Assembly (NCBI RefSeq): GCF_000803215.1
Contig: NZ_JSXC01000047.1
Span: forward strand, 1 to 64,000
Source: Pectobacterium fontis
GTDB taxonomy: Bacteria > Pseudomonadota > Gammaproteobacteria > Enterobacterales > Enterobacteriaceae
Direction: 5' to 3'
Length of the DNA: 64,000 bases
This document shows, piece after piece, positions 46,773-59,427 of the stretch; the stretch's first letter is position 1, and each line of letters opens with the position of its first letter. The position numbers and the translations under genes are program-made. The notes beneath the pieces were generated by a model that worked only from the letters and a program-made list of their open reading frames with translations, searched no databases and was not told where the DNA came from.

Positions 46773-49487
46773 CTAGCTTTTAGGCGTAAAACGCAGCAGG
46801 CGATTGGCGTTGCTGACGACCGTGATGGAAGAGAGCGCCATGGCAGCACCGGCTACCACCGGGCTGAGCAGCGTTCCGGTGAGCGGATAGAGTATGCCCG
46901 CGGCAATCGGGATCCCCAGCGAGTTATAGATAAACGCGCCCAGCAGGTTCTGCTTCATATTACGCAGCGTGGCAGTGGAGAGTGCCAGCGCATCAGCGAC
47001 ACCATGCAGGCTGTGGCGCATCAGTGTGATAGCGGCGGTTTCAATCGCGATATCGCTGCCGCCGCCCATTGCAATCCCAACATCAGCCTGCGCCAGTGCG
47101 GGGGCATCGTTGATGCCATCGCCAATCATTGCCACGCGTTTGCCCTGAGCCTGTAGCTTTTTGATGGCTTCCGCTTTGCCATCGGGTAGCACTCCAGCGA
47201 TCATCTGATCGATGCCCGCTTCTTTCGCGATGCTCTTCGCGGTGAGTGGGTTATCCCCCGTTAGCATCACAAGCTGATAGCCCTGCCGATGTAAGCGCTG
47301 TAAGGCGCTGACGCTATCTGCTCGAAGCGGATCGTGGATAGAGAACACCGCGATGATGCGACCATTCGCCGCAAGCAGTACTGGTGTGACACCGCACTGA
47401 GCCTGTTCGTTGATCAGCATTTCCCCTGCGCTGATATCCACCTGATGCTGCTGGAGCAGCGCAGGATTTCCCAGCAACAGATTGGCGTCGCCCATCGTGC
47501 CACTGACGCCGAGGCCGCGCAGCGTGCGAAACTGCTCGATTGGCGTTAGCGTAATATTCTCTGCCTCTGCGCATGCAAGAATCGCTTTTGCCAGCGGGTG
47601 ATTAGCGCCCTGTTCCAGCGAAGCTGCCCAGATCAGCGCCTGTGCTTCCGTCACCTCACTGAATGTGTGAATCGCTACGACGCGCGGCTGTCCTTCGGTT
47701 AGCGTACCGGTTTTGTCAAACACCAGCACATCCAGCGTGCTGGCCTGCTGTAGGGCATCGGCATCCCGTACCAGCACGCCAAATTCTGCGGCACGTCCAA
47801 CACCGGAAATAATCGACATCGGCGTTGCCAGCCCCAGCGCACAAGGGCAGGCAATGATCAGAACGGTAGTGACGATAATGAGCGTATAGACCATCTGTGG
47901 CTGTGGCCCGACAAAAAACCAGATCGCGCCGCTAAGCAGGGCGATAGCCACCACGACGGGAACAAACACGGCAGAAATACGATCCGCTAACTGCCCGATA
48001 GCAGGCTTACTGCTTTGTGCCTGCCGTACCAGCCGGATAATACGTGACAGGGTGGTTTGGTTGCCGATGGCATCTGCCCGAAAGAGGACGCTGCCGTCGG
48101 AAACCAGCGTGCCTGCGTGAACTGTATCGCCAGATGTTTTAGCTTGTGGGATCGCTTCCCCGGTCAGCATGGCTTCATCCACCCATACCTCACCTTGCAA
48201 AATCTCACCGTCGACAGGAATACGATCGCCGGTAGTCAGGCGCAGTGTCATGCCGGACTGCACCTCGGACAGCGGAATGGATTTCTCGCCTTCCGGTGTG
48301 ACGACGCGGGCGGTGGGCGGTGTCAAATCCAGTAGCCGTTCTAACGCACGAGAGGATCGCTGGCGGGCACGCTGCTCCAGCGCATGACCCAGATTGATTA
48401 AACCGATGATCATGGCGCTGGCTTCGTAGTAAAGATGACGTGCCGCCATCGGGAAAAGGTCCGGCCACAGGTTAACGGTAATTGAATACAGCCAGGCAGC
48501 GCCCGTTCCCAGTGCGACCAGCGTATCCATGGTCGCGGCACCGTTTTTCAGGCTGCGCCAGGCGTTACGATAAAAATGACCACCTGCTAAGATCATCACC
48601 GTCAGCGTTAAAATACCGATCGCTAACCACGGTATTTGGTTTTCCGGCGTCAGGCTCATGCTGCCGCCCAGCACGCCCCATAGCATCAGCGGGATACCCA
48701 GCAGTAAACCCAGCGTGGCCTGCCATTGAAAACGGCGGATAGCCTGCTGAGCGGTATACTGTTGGCGGGCGCGGCGCGCTTCTTCGTCCTGAATAATTTC
48801 CGCGCCATACCCGGCTTGTTCAACGGCGGCAATGAGTGCTTCCGGTGCGACGTGACCGCTGACTAACGCACTGCGCTCTGCAAGGTTCACACGCGCCTGC
48901 GTGACGCCGTCGACGTTTTGCAGCGCCGTCTGTACGCGGTTGACGCAACTGGCGCAGCTCATGCCCTGAAGCAGAAGCTGCACGCTGTCGTCATCATTGA
49001 TGGTTGCCGGAAGAATTTTCTCGGCCGCTGGCAGCGTTTCCGGCGTCGTCGCTACCTGTGCCAGCGGCTCAGTTTTTGGGTGAACGTTCTCCTGCACGCT
49101 GGCGTGATAGCCCGCTTCTTCAATAGCGTGAATCAGTACCGCAGCTTCAACGTTGCCATACACCGTCGCCTGCTCGGTAGTGACATCTGTCGCCACAACG
49201 TCGGGAATAGCTTCCAGTACTTTACGCGTCGCCATAACACAGTGGTTGCAGCTTAGGCCGGAAAGCTGAAGAGAGACATCCGGCGCGGTGGCAAGCTGTG
49301 CGTCGTAGCCAGCTTGCTCGATCGTGTCGATCAATGTCTGGGAATCAACATCGCCGCTGACGCTGGCATAATGCTGCGTAACGTGGGTTTTTTCGACTGC
49401 TGGCAGCGCGTCCAGCGCTTTTTTAACGCGTTGCACACAGTGCCCGCAGGTTAATCCCTGCAATGACAATACGAGGGTTGGTGACAT
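46773..49487 (-). CDS. copA: Copper-exporting P1B-type ATPase CopA
   Basis: Pumps Cu(I) from cytoplasm to periplasm. The 904-aa product is longer than E. coli CopA (834 aa) because it has three N-terminal heavy-metal-binding domains, with CxxC pairs at Cys14/17, Cys80/83 and Cys178/181 (GLTCGHC, GLSCNHC, GMSCASC). The rest is standard: the membrane motif CPC in [12 protein letters not shown], the phosphorylation site DKTGTLT, HPLAKA in the nucleotide domain and [10 protein letters not shown]. It is divergent from cueR with a canonical CueR promoter. Confidence 0.96.
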   Translation of the reverse strand: MSPTLVLSLQGLTCGHCVQRVKKALDALPAVEKTHVTQHYASVSGDVDSQTLIDTIEQAGYDAQLATAPDVSLQLSGLSCNHCVMATRKVLEAIPDVVATDVTTEQATVYGNVEAAVLIHAIEEAGYHASVQENVHPKTEPLAQVATTPETLPAAEKILPATINDDDSVQLLLQGMSCASCVNRVQTALQNVDGVTQARVNLAERSALVSGHVAPEALIAAVEQAGYGAEIIQDEEARRARQQYTAQQAIRRFQWQATLGLLLGIPLMLWGVLGGSMSLTPENQIPWLAIGILTLTVMILAGGHFYRNAWRSLKNGAATMDTLVALGTGAAWLYSITVNLWPDLFPMAARHLYYEASAMIIGLINLGHALEQRARQRSSRALERLLDLTPPTARVVTPEGEKSIPLSEVQSGMTLRLTTGDRIPVDGEILQGEVWVDEAMLTGEAIPQAKTSGDTVHAGTLVSDGSVLFRADAIGNQTTLSRIIRLVRQAQSSKPAIGQLADRISAVFVPVVVAIALLSGAIWFFVGPQPQMVYTLIIVTTVLIIACPCALGLATPMSIISGVGRAAEFGVLVRDADALQQASTLDVLVFDKTGTLTEGQPRVVAIHTFSEVTEAQALIWAASLEQGANHPLAKAILACAEAENITLTPIEQFRTLRGLGVSGTMGDANLLLGNPALLQQHQVDISAGEMLINEQAQCGVTPVLLAANGRIIAVFSIHDPLRADSVSALQRLHRQGYQLVMLTGDNPLTAKSIAKEAGIDQMIAGVLPDGKAEAIKKLQAQGKRVAMIGDGINDAPALAQADVGIAMGGGSDIAIETAAITLMRHSLHGVADALALSTATLRNMKQNLLGAFIYNSLGIPIAAGILYPLTGTLLSPVVAGAAMALSSITVVSNANRLLRFTPKS

Positions 49488-49562
49488 GATAATTTTCTCC
49501 CGTGATCACAGCCGGAGGCAAAAGACGTTGACCGGCTATCTGATTTCTACTAGTTATTGGGT

Positions 49563-49593
49563 AAGGTAAACCTTCTAGCAAGGGGAGGGTCAA
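49563..49593 (-). promoter_or_regulatory. CueR-activated copA promoter
   Basis: On the minus strand, -35 TTGACC (49593-49588) and -10 TACCTT (49568-49563) are separated by 19 bases, the over-long spacer of MerR-type promoters. The spacer contains the dyad CCTTGCTAGAAGG, closely matching the E. coli copA CueR box. Copper-bound CueR should untwist this promoter and switch copA on. Confidence 0.88.
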
Positions 49594-49603
49594 GGGGGAA
49601 ATC

Positions 49604-50023
49604 ATGAATATTAGTGATGTGGCAAAAAAAACCGGGTTGACCAGTAAAACCATTCGCTTCTATGAAGAAAAAGAGCTGCTGACTACACCGCTGCGTTCTG
49701 AAAACGGTTACCGCAGTTACGATGAGCACCACGTTGAAGAACTAACGCTGCTGCGTCAGGCACGTCAGGTCGGTTTTAATCTGGATGAATGCCGGGAACT
49801 GGTGACGCTATTTAACGATCCGCTGCGGCGGAGTGCGGATGTTAAATCTCGGACTATGCAAAAAGTGCAGGAAATCGAGGAACATATCGAAGAGTTGAAG
49901 GCGATGCGTGAGCGCTTACTGATGTTAGCGGAACAGTGTCCAGGGGACGGCGGAGCGGAGTGTCCAATCATCAATAATCTGGCGGGATGTTGTCATTCAG
50001 GGGGAAAATCCTCCCCCGAATGA
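49604..50023 (+). CDS. cueR: Copper efflux regulator CueR (MerR family)
   Basis: A Cu(I)-sensing activator of copA. The 139-aa product has the MerR winged helix ([20 protein letters not shown]), the dimerisation helix, and the metal-binding loop CPGDGGAEC with Cys112 and Cys120, the spacing specific to CueR. The tail CCHSGG adds a further Cys pair. A strong GGGGGAA ribosome binding site is present. It is divergent from copA, whereas in E. coli copA and cueR are also neighbours. Confidence 0.95.
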   Translation: MNISDVAKKTGLTSKTIRFYEEKELLTTPLRSENGYRSYDEHHVEELTLLRQARQVGFNLDECRELVTLFNDPLRRSADVKSRTMQKVQEIEEHIEELKAMRERLLMLAEQCPGDGGAECPIINNLAGCCHSGGKSSPE

Positions 50024-50024
50024 C
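49992..50024. terminator. Hairpin at the cueR-ybbJ convergence
   Basis: GTCATTC-A-GGGGG pairs with CCCCC-GAATGAC (12 pairs, one bulge). It overlaps the cueR stop and lies 15 bases from the ybbJ stop. No T tract; terminator role inferred from position. Confidence 0.45.
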
Positions 50025-50038
50025 AGAGCAAAATCCGA

Positions 50039-50494
50039 TCAGGTCGTCACCTGACGTACATGCAACGTGATACCTTCAACAGCGAACACTTCAATGTGCG
50101 TACCAGCGGCTAAATCCTGTGCTGATTTGACACGCCAGGTTCCGTCGCCGATACGAACGCGTCCAAGCCCATCGACGATAGGTTCACTCAATGTTGCTCG
50201 TAAGCCGACGAGCTGTTGCCCGCGTTGGTTTAGTGAACTCTGTGGTTGTGCCAACGTTCTCTTGCGTAACCAGTACCACCAGAGCAGCGCGATAGTCATG
50301 GTCAGCACAGCAAATGCAGTTCCTTGCCACTGCCATGAGAACGGCATAGCCCAGACCAGCAGCCCGACGAATAGGGCAGAAACGCCACTCCAGAGTAGAT
50401 AACCACTGGCACCCAGCATTTCGGCGGCTAACAGCAGACCGCCGAGCGACAGCCAGAACCAGTGCGCATTTTCCATCACCAGTCCAATGTCCAT
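50039..50494 (-). CDS. ybbJ: NfeD-family membrane protein YbbJ
   Basis: A 151-aa protein with three N-terminal hydrophobic segments (about residues 8-80) and a C-terminal OB-fold domain (VGLRATLSEPIVDGLGRVRI, GTWRV). NfeD proteins are encoded next to stomatin-like partners and are thought to work with them in membrane microdomains. The start overlaps the qmcA stop by one base, indicating translational coupling. Same pair as in E. coli. Confidence 0.9.
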   Translation of the reverse strand: MDIGLVMENAHWFWLSLGGLLLAAEMLGASGYLLWSGVSALFVGLLVWAMPFSWQWQGTAFAVLTMTIALLWWYWLRKRTLAQPQSSLNQRGQQLVGLRATLSEPIVDGLGRVRIGDGTWRVKSAQDLAAGTHIEVFAVEGITLHVRQVTT

Positions 50495-51408
50495 TATTGA
50501 CTCCGATTATTTGTGCTGTCCTTGATGAGTTCAGTGATACCGCCAATCGCTCCCATCAGATTGCTGGCTTCCAACGGCATCATGATCACTTTGCTGTTAT
50601 TAGAGGAGCCGATCTGCTGTAAGGCATCGGTGTATTTTTGCGCGACAAAATAGTTAATTGCCTGAATGTTACCCGCCGCAATGGCTTCGGACACCATTTT
50701 GGTCGCCTGGGCTTCCGCTTCTGCCGCACGTTCACGCGCTTCTGCTTCCAGGAACGCGGATTGGCGCTGGCCTTCAGCTTTGAGAATTTGCGACTGTTTT
50801 TCGCCTTCGGCTTTCAGTATCGCCGCCTGACGCACCCCTTCAGCCTCCAGAATATCGGCACGCTTGTTACGCTCAGCCTTCATCTGCGCGTTCATGGCGG
50901 CAATCAGTTCAGCGGGCGGGCGCACATCGCGTATCTCGATGCGGGTGATTTTTACCCCCCATGGGTTAGTGGCCTCATCAACAATGTGCAGCAGGCGCGT
51001 GTTGATGCTATCACGCTGGGACAGCATTTCGTCCAGCTCCATCGATCCCAGTACCGTACGGAAGTTGGTCATGGTGAGGTTGACGATAGCCTGTTCCAGA
51101 TTGCTCACTTCATAGGCGGCTCGCGCGGGATCGATCACCTGAATAAAACACACGGCATCAATGGCCACATTGGCGTTATCGCGTGAGATAATTTCCTGAG
51201 AGGGGATATCTAAGACCTGTTCCATCATGTTGATTTTACGACCAACGCGATCCATAAACGGCACGACCAGATTGAGTCCTGGCATCAGCGTTTTGGTATA
51301 GCGCCCAAACCGTTCCACAGTCCATTGGTATCCCTGGGGTACGATTTTGATGCCTGACCAGACGACGATGAGCGCAACAAAGATCAAAATAGGAATGACG
51401 GTGAGCAT
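50494..51408 (-). CDS. qmcA: SPFH/Band 7 stomatin-like protein QmcA
   Basis: A 304-aa membrane-anchored SPFH protein. One N-terminal hydrophobic segment (residues 2-20) precedes the SPFH domain ([19 protein letters not shown] to [11 protein letters not shown]). A coiled coil with near-repeats of ILKAEGE/QRQS and an Ala/Glu-rich stretch follow. QmcA-type proteins form oligomeric cages; in E. coli it suppresses membrane-protease defects. It forms an operon with ybbJ. Confidence 0.92.
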   Translation of the reverse strand: MLTVIPILIFVALIVVWSGIKIVPQGYQWTVERFGRYTKTLMPGLNLVVPFMDRVGRKINMMEQVLDIPSQEIISRDNANVAIDAVCFIQVIDPARAAYEVSNLEQAIVNLTMTNFRTVLGSMELDEMLSQRDSINTRLLHIVDEATNPWGVKITRIEIRDVRPPAELIAAMNAQMKAERNKRADILEAEGVRQAAILKAEGEKQSQILKAEGQRQSAFLEAEARERAAEAEAQATKMVSEAIAAGNIQAINYFVAQKYTDALQQIGSSNNSKVIMMPLEASNLMGAIGGITELIKDSTNNRSQ

Positions 51409-51548
51409 ATTCTAAAACCTCCAGGTTGTTTTAAATAGGGCGAAGACAGTTTCAACGCATAGTGTAACCCACTTGGGAAGGAAGTCAGGCAGGAAATGCG
51501 CCCGCCAGTAAGCGCAGAAGGGAGAATGTCCCTGTGACGCGGCGGGCG

Positions 51549-51809
51549 CTAAATATCGAGTTCGATATCTCCCTGCGGCATACAGCAGCAGGGCAGGATC
51601 TCATCCTGTTGGATGCAGGCCAGCGGGGTTTGGCGATATGCGACTCTGCCTTTTACCAGACGTAGCCGACAAGAGCCGCAATAGCCGGATCGGCACTGGT
51701 ATTCAATGCTGACGCGATGGGATTCCAGCACATCCAGCAGGGAGGGGCCGTCGTCTGAGCAGGAAAACTGCGCACCGGATGTGCGCAGCGTAATCGTTGG
51801 ATGGCTCAT
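51549..51809 (-). CDS. yfaE: 2Fe-2S ferredoxin-like protein YfaE
   Basis: An 86-aa plant-type ferredoxin that helps maintain the diferric-tyrosyl cofactor of NrdB. Cluster cysteines are Cys39, Cys44 and Cys47 in CRSGYCGSC, plus one in the C-terminal LPCCCMPQG. It is encoded three bases after nrdB, so the two are co-translated, as in E. coli. Confidence 0.93.
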   Translation of the reverse strand: MSHPTITLRTSGAQFSCSDDGPSLLDVLESHRVSIEYQCRSGYCGSCRLRLVKGRVAYRQTPLACIQQDEILPCCCMPQGDIELDI

Positions 51810-51812
51810 CGG

Positions 51813-52943
51813 TTACAGTTGGAAATCGCTCAGATCGTCGTCGCTGATTTCTGAATCGATCTGGCCGACCAGATAGGAGCTGACTTCGACTTCCTGCGGC
51901 GCAACCTGCACGTTATCGGATACCAGCCAGGCATTGATCCACGGAATGGGGTTGGTGCGTGTCTGGAACGGCAGCGGCAGCCCAACCGCCTGCATACGGA
52001 TATTGGTGATGTATTCCACGTATTGGCACAGAATATCTTTGTTCAGGCCAATCATTGAGCCGTCGCGGAACAGGTATTCTGCCCACTCTTTTTCTTGCTG
52101 AGCCGCGAGTACGAACAGGTCATAGCACTCCTGCTGACACTCTTCGGCAATCTGCGCCATTTCCGGGTCGTCATGGCCGGAACGCATCAAATTCAGCATG
52201 TGCTGTGTGCCAGTCAGGTGCAGCGCTTCATCACGGGCGATCAGCTTGATGATTTTGGCATTGCCTTCCATCAGTTCACGTTCCGCAAAAGCAAACGAGC
52301 AGGCAAAGCTAACGTAGAAGCGAATAGCTTCCAGCGCGTTCACGCTCATCAGGCACAGATATAGCTGCTTTTTTAGCGTATGCAGGTTCACGGTTACGGT
52401 CTTGCCGTTAACCTGATGCGTTCCTTCACCCAGCAGATGATAGTAGCTGGTCATCTCAATCAGTGAATCGTAATAGCCGGAAATATCCTTGGCGCGCTTC
52501 AGGATTTCGTCATTCGTTACGATATCGTCGAACACCAGCGACGGATCGTTCACAATATTACGAATAATGTGGGTGTACGAGCGTGAGTGAATGGTTTCTG
52601 AAAACGCCCAGGTTTCTACCCAGGTTTCCAACTCAGGGATCGAAATCAGCGGCAGCAACGCCACGTTCGGGCTACGGCCCTGAATGGAATCCAGCAGGGT
52701 CTGGTATTTCAGGTTGCTGATAAAAATATGCTTTTCATGATCCGGCAATGCCTGATAGTCGATGCGATCGCGGGATACGTCCACTTCTTCCGGGCGCCAG
52801 AAGAAGGACAGTTGCTTTTCGATCAGCTTTTCGAAAATTTCATATTTTTGCTGATCGAAACGGGCAACGTTAACGGACTGACCGAAAAACATGGGTTCGA
52901 GCAATTGGTCGTTTTTATTTTGTGAAAAGGTGGTATAGGCCAT
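51813..52943 (-). CDS. nrdB: Class Ia ribonucleotide reductase beta subunit
   Basis: Houses the diiron-tyrosyl radical that drives deoxynucleotide synthesis. The 376-aa product has the E. coli length. The radical Tyr lies in [11 protein letters not shown] (Tyr122/123 region), iron ligands in WAFSETIHS and [11 protein letters not shown], and the C-terminal tail [13 protein letters not shown] docks onto NrdA. It follows nrdA, with an intercistronic hairpin between them. Confidence 0.97.
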   Translation of the reverse strand: MAYTTFSQNKNDQLLEPMFFGQSVNVARFDQQKYEIFEKLIEKQLSFFWRPEEVDVSRDRIDYQALPDHEKHIFISNLKYQTLLDSIQGRSPNVALLPLISIPELETWVETWAFSETIHSRSYTHIIRNIVNDPSLVFDDIVTNDEILKRAKDISGYYDSLIEMTSYYHLLGEGTHQVNGKTVTVNLHTLKKQLYLCLMSVNALEAIRFYVSFACSFAFAERELMEGNAKIIKLIARDEALHLTGTQHMLNLMRSGHDDPEMAQIAEECQQECYDLFVLAAQQEKEWAEYLFRDGSMIGLNKDILCQYVEYITNIRMQAVGLPLPFQTRTNPIPWINAWLVSDNVQVAPQEVEVSSYLVGQIDSEISDDDLSDFQL

Positions 52944-53032
52944 GAAATCTCTCCAAAAAATGCCGTGAGCATTTTTTAATGCCGATTGCGGCAGCCCCGT
53001 AGGGAGTGGGCAGGGACGCCCGCAGTAAAAGG

Positions 53033-53059
53033 ATGAAAGGCTGCATTGCAGCCTTTCAT
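53033..53059 (-). terminator. Intercistronic hairpin between nrdA and nrdB
   Basis: A perfect 12-pair stem (ATGAAAGGCTGC / GCAGCCTTTCAT) with a 3-base loop lies 11 bases after the nrdA stop. On the minus strand CCTTTTACTG follows, a weak T tract. It could attenuate or protect the nrdA message, setting the alpha:beta ratio. Confidence 0.5.
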
Positions 53060-53069
53060 TATTATTGGC

Positions 53070-55355
53070 TTAAATCTTACATGCGCCGCCTTCGCAGCCG
53101 TCATCCTGCGGCTCTGCCAGCAGGTCGTCCTGCGCGTCTTCTGCACCGTCACGGGTGTTTTGGTAATACAGCGTTTTCACGCCGAATTTATAGGCCGTGA
53201 CCAGATCTTTCAGCAACTGTTTCATCGGTACTTTGCCAGATGGGAAACGCGCCGGATCGTAGTTGGTGTTAGAAGAAATCGCCTGATCGACAAATTTTTG
53301 CATCAGACCCACCAGTTGCAGGTAGCCATCGTTGTTCGGCATTTCCCACAGCAGTTCGTAAGCGTCTTTCAGCGTTTCGTACTCCGGCACCACTTGACGC
53401 AGAATACCGTCTTTGGACGCTTTGACACTGATGTGGCCGCGCGGCGGTTCAATGCCATTAGTGGCATTAGAGATCTGAGAGGAGGTTTCTGACGGCATCA
53501 GCGCAGACAGCGTGGAGTTACGCAGGCCGTACTCTTTGATGTCGTTACGCAGTGCTTCCCAGTCGAGATGCAGCGGCTCGTTGCAAATCGCATCCAGATC
53601 GCGCTTGTAGGTATCGATCGGCAGAAGGCCTTGCGAATAGGTGGTTTCATTGAACCACGGGCAAGCACCTTGCTCGCGTGCCAGCATATTCGATGCCTTC
53701 AACAGATAGTACTGAATGGCTTCAAACGTTTTGTGTGTCAGGCCATTGGCGCTGCCATCGGAGTAACGCACGCCGTTTTTCGCCAGATAGTATGCGAAGT
53801 TGATCACGCCAATACCCAGCGTGCGGCGGCCCATCGCCCCACGCTCTGCCGCGGTAATCGGATAATCCTGATAGTCCAGCAGGGCATCCAGCGCACGTAC
53901 GGCCAGCGTCGCCAGCTCTTCCAGATCGTCTAAGCTATCGATCGCGCCGAGGTTGAACGCTGACAGCGTGCACAGCGCGATCTCACCGTTTTCATCATTC
54001 ACGTCGTTCAGCGGCTTGGTCGGCAGCGCGATTTCCAGACACAGGTTGGATTGGCGAACCGGAGCAATGTGCGGATCGAACGGGCTGTGAGTGTTGCAGT
54101 GGTCAACGTTCTGAATATAGATACGGCCAGTGGAAGCCCGCTCCTGCATCATCAGAGAGAACAACTCAACGGCTTTAATACGCTGCTTACGGATGCTGTC
54201 ATCCTGCTCATACTGTACATACAGGCGTTCGAACTCATCCTGATCGGCGAAGAACGCGTCGTACAGTCCCGGCACGTCAGACGGGCTGAACAGTGTGATC
54301 TCTTCACCTTTTACCAGACGCTGATACATCAGTTTGTTCAACTGCACGCCATAGTCGAGATGACGAACGCGGTTGCCTTCTACACCACGGTTGTTTTTCA
54401 GCACCAGCAAGCTTTCCACTTCCAGATGCCACAGCGGGTAGAACAGCGTGGCAGCACCGCCGCGTACGCCGCCCTGCGAGCAGGATTTCACCGCCGTCTG
54501 GAAATGTTTATAGAACGGAATACAGCCGGTATGGAATGCTTCACCGCCGCGAATTGGGCTACCGAGCGCACGGATGCGACCAGCGTTAATGCCGATCCCT
54601 GCACGCTGAGAGACGTATTTCACAATCGCGCTGGAGGTCGCGTTGATGGAGTCCAGGCTGTCGCCACATTCGATCAGCACGCAAGAACTGAACTGACGCG
54701 TTGGGGTACGTACACCCGCCATGATCGGCGTCGGCAGAGAAATTTTGAACGTGGAGATCGCGTCATAAAAACGTTTAACGTAGTCCAGACGTGTTTCACG
54801 CGGGTAGCCGGAGAACAGGCAGGCGGCGACCAGAATGTACAGGAACTGGGCGCTTTCGTAGATATCACCGGTGACGCGGTTTTGTACCAGATATTTCCCT
54901 TCCAACTGTTTAACGGCTGCATAGGAGAAATTCATGTCACGCCAGTGATCGATGAAAGCGTCCATCTGAACGAATTCTTCAGCGCTATAGTCTTCCAGTA
55001 AGTGCTTGTCGTACTTGCCCAGTTCCACCATCTTGGTGACGTGGGTCAGCAGGGTTGGCGGCTCAAACTGGCCGTAGGCTTTTTTGCGCAGATGGAAGAT
55101 AGCCAGACGTGCGGCCAGATATTGGTAATCCGGGCTTTCACGAGAGATCAGATCGGCTGCTGCCTTAATGATGGTTTCATGGATATCAGAGGTTTTGATG
55201 CTGTCATAAAACTGAATGTGTGAACGCAGTTCGACCTGAGAAACGGAGACATTGTGTAAACCTTCTGCGGCCCAGGTAATGACGCGGTGGATTTTATCCA
55301 AATTAATTTTTTCTTTACTGCCATCGCGTTTGGTAACGAGCAAGCTCTGGTTCAT
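53070..55355 (-). CDS. nrdA: Class Ia ribonucleotide reductase alpha subunit
   Basis: The catalytic subunit that reduces NDPs to dNDPs. The 761-aa product equals E. coli NrdA. It has the N-terminal ATP-cone (LLVTKRDGSKEKINLDKIHRVI region), active-site cysteines in FSSCVLIECGD and LCTLSAFNLGA, the radical Cys/Glu in NLCLEIALPT, and the C-terminal redox pair in CEGGACKI (Cys754/Cys759). DnaA boxes lie upstream. Confidence 0.98.
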   Translation of the reverse strand: MNQSLLVTKRDGSKEKINLDKIHRVITWAAEGLHNVSVSQVELRSHIQFYDSIKTSDIHETIIKAAADLISRESPDYQYLAARLAIFHLRKKAYGQFEPPTLLTHVTKMVELGKYDKHLLEDYSAEEFVQMDAFIDHWRDMNFSYAAVKQLEGKYLVQNRVTGDIYESAQFLYILVAACLFSGYPRETRLDYVKRFYDAISTFKISLPTPIMAGVRTPTRQFSSCVLIECGDSLDSINATSSAIVKYVSQRAGIGINAGRIRALGSPIRGGEAFHTGCIPFYKHFQTAVKSCSQGGVRGGAATLFYPLWHLEVESLLVLKNNRGVEGNRVRHLDYGVQLNKLMYQRLVKGEEITLFSPSDVPGLYDAFFADQDEFERLYVQYEQDDSIRKQRIKAVELFSLMMQERASTGRIYIQNVDHCNTHSPFDPHIAPVRQSNLCLEIALPTKPLNDVNDENGEIALCTLSAFNLGAIDSLDDLEELATLAVRALDALLDYQDYPITAAERGAMGRRTLGIGVINFAYYLAKNGVRYSDGSANGLTHKTFEAIQYYLLKASNMLAREQGACPWFNETTYSQGLLPIDTYKRDLDAICNEPLHLDWEALRNDIKEYGLRNSTLSALMPSETSSQISNATNGIEPPRGHISVKASKDGILRQVVPEYETLKDAYELLWEMPNNDGYLQLVGLMQKFVDQAISSNTNYDPARFPSGKVPMKQLLKDLVTAYKFGVKTLYYQNTRDGAEDAQDDLLAEPQDDGCEGGACKI

Positions 55356-55396
55356 GTTGGGATTTACCTGTTGGTGAAAACGAAAATATCCCCCGT

Positions 55397-55436
55397 TTAT
55401 TCACAGAAAAACGCCTGTGACTAACTCTGTGGATAA
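55397..55436. promoter_or_regulatory. Pair of DnaA boxes upstream of nrdA
   Basis: TTATTCACA (55397-55405, + strand) and TGTGGATAA (55428-55436, i.e. TTATCCACA on the minus strand) both fit the DnaA consensus TTATNCACA and point toward each other. E. coli nrdAB is also controlled by DnaA, which ties dNTP supply to replication. The sites lie 42-81 bases from the nrdA start. Confidence 0.72.
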
Positions 55437-55493
55437 ATACTAGATATAGATATTTTTTGATAACGGGATACTACATGGTGAGTATTGTAGTGT
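55437..55493. promoter_or_regulatory. Candidate NrdR box pair
   Basis: ATACTAGATATAGATA (55437-55452) matches 12 of 16 positions of the NrdR motif ACACTATATCTAGTGT (reverse strand). A weaker candidate is GTGAGTATTGTAGTGT (55478-55493). Their centres are 41 bases apart, close to four helical turns. NrdR pairs in enterobacteria are usually about three turns apart, so this is uncertain. Confidence 0.4.
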
Positions 55494-55652
55494 GGATTCT
55501 TTGAAGAACAAGAGTTGATTTTTCGTGAATTAAAGGTTTGAGAAATGCGATTTTGTTAAAAAGCTCACCTGATAAGGCCTGTAGCGATGTCAATATTTGA
55601 TAAGAAAAAGAAAACCGGAAGACTTTGATGGTTTTGGCATCAGGAGGAGAAA

Positions 55653-55677
55653 GGCGCGCGGCAAAAAAGCCGCGCCG
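55653..55677 (-). terminator. Probable terminator after ubiG
   Basis: The stem GCGCGGC / GCCGCGC with a six-base loop is followed on the minus strand by GCCTTTCTCC. It lies about 30 bases beyond the ubiG stop; the T tract is short. Confidence 0.5.
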
Positions 55678-55703
55678 CTTTTAAGAGTATTCTCAATTTT
55701 GTG

Positions 55704-56423
55704 CTATTTTTCGTGGCGAGTATGCAGCATGTAATTCACATCCACATTCGGACCCAGCTTAAAGTGGTCTGTCAGCGGATTATAGTGCAATCCGGTGATA
55801 TGCCTTTCACGCAGCGCGGTGTCATCAACCCAGCGCATCAGTTCCGCAGGACGGATGAATTTCTTGATATCATGCGTACCGCGCGGCACCATTTTTAGCA
55901 CGTACTCGGCACCGATAACGGCCATCATCCACGCTTTGGCGTTGCGATTAATGGTGGAGAAAAAGACATGCCCGCCGGGTTTAACCAATTTAGCGCAGGC
56001 CTGTACCACGGACTGCGGATCGGGAACGTGCTCCAGCATTTCCATGCAGGTGACAACATCGTAGAGGCCCGGATGCGCCAGGGCGTGCGCTTCTACCGTT
56101 TCCTGCACGTAATTGACGGTGACACCGCTTTCCAGCGCATGCAAGCGCGCAACCTGCAACGGCTCGGCACCCATATCCAGCCCGGTGACGTCTGCCCCTT
56201 CACGCGCCATGCTCTCCGCTAAAATGCCGCCGCCGCAGCCGACATCCAGCACTTTCTTGCCGAACAGGCCTTCTGCGTGTTGCGAGATATAGCCCAGACG
56301 CAGCGGGTTAATGCGGTGCAATGGTTTGAATTCGCCTTCTAAATCCCACCAGCGTGAGGCGATAGCCTCAAATTTGGCAATTTCCTGATGGTCAACGTTC
56401 GGAGTTTGATTCTCTACATTCAT
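55704..56423 (-). CDS. ubiG: Ubiquinone biosynthesis O-methyltransferase
   Basis: Performs both O-methylations of ubiquinone synthesis using SAM. The 239-aa product has the Rossmann motif [12 protein letters not shown], the family block [13 protein letters not shown] and a C-terminal substrate region [20 protein letters not shown]. It is divergent from gyrA, as in E. coli; the autotransporter gene yfaL that lies between ubiG and nrdA there is absent. Confidence 0.96.
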   Translation of the reverse strand: MNVENQTPNVDHQEIAKFEAIASRWWDLEGEFKPLHRINPLRLGYISQHAEGLFGKKVLDVGCGGGILAESMAREGADVTGLDMGAEPLQVARLHALESGVTVNYVQETVEAHALAHPGLYDVVTCMEMLEHVPDPQSVVQACAKLVKPGGHVFFSTINRNAKAWMMAVIGAEYVLKMVPRGTHDIKKFIRPAELMRWVDDTALRERHITGLHYNPLTDHFKLGPNVDVNYMLHTRHEK

Positions 56424-56657
56424 CTGTCATCACGGCCTTTCGTTATTTTCTACTGCCGCGAGTATACTCCGTTCGTGTCGCAACGTGCAGCGGTGTCGCT
56501 TTTCTCTGTGGGATAAACGCCTATTGGGAAAACCGTCAGTGAAGGGCGGAAGGGAGTTTCCCCCGAAACGGCGGTTTGTGATATAATTTTTCACCTTTTG
56601 AACCGCTCACCTTACTGAACGGTTCACTTTTCTGAACACGGGTAGATGCCTAAATAG

Positions 56658-59312
<2,655 letters not shown>

Positions 59313-59343
59313 GCCTGTTCCTTAAACTGTTATGGGTTGAGTA

Positions 59344-59370
59344 AGCCAGCGCGATGCGCTGGCTTTTTTT
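59344..59370 (+). terminator. Rho-independent terminator of gyrA
   Basis: A perfect 9-pair stem (AGCCAGCGC / GCGCTGGCT) with a GAT loop is followed by a run of seven T. It starts 32 bases after the gyrA stop. Confidence 0.92.
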
Positions 59371-59427
59371 ATCGACTCTCGGTAGTGTATCCGCAAACGG
59401 GTTCTCCCACTATGCAACGGTATCCAC

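Larger units (their letters stand above)
55356..55703. other. nrdA upstream region
   Basis: This 348-base gap between nrdA and ubiG holds the nrdA promoter region. It contains two DnaA boxes, possible NrdR boxes and, at its far end, a hairpin after ubiG. No ORF is supported. Confidence 0.6.

Noticed and set aside
54051-55001. 316-codon + strand frame opposite nrdA
   Set aside because: nrdA is certain on the other strand; this frame has no ribosome binding site or family similarity.
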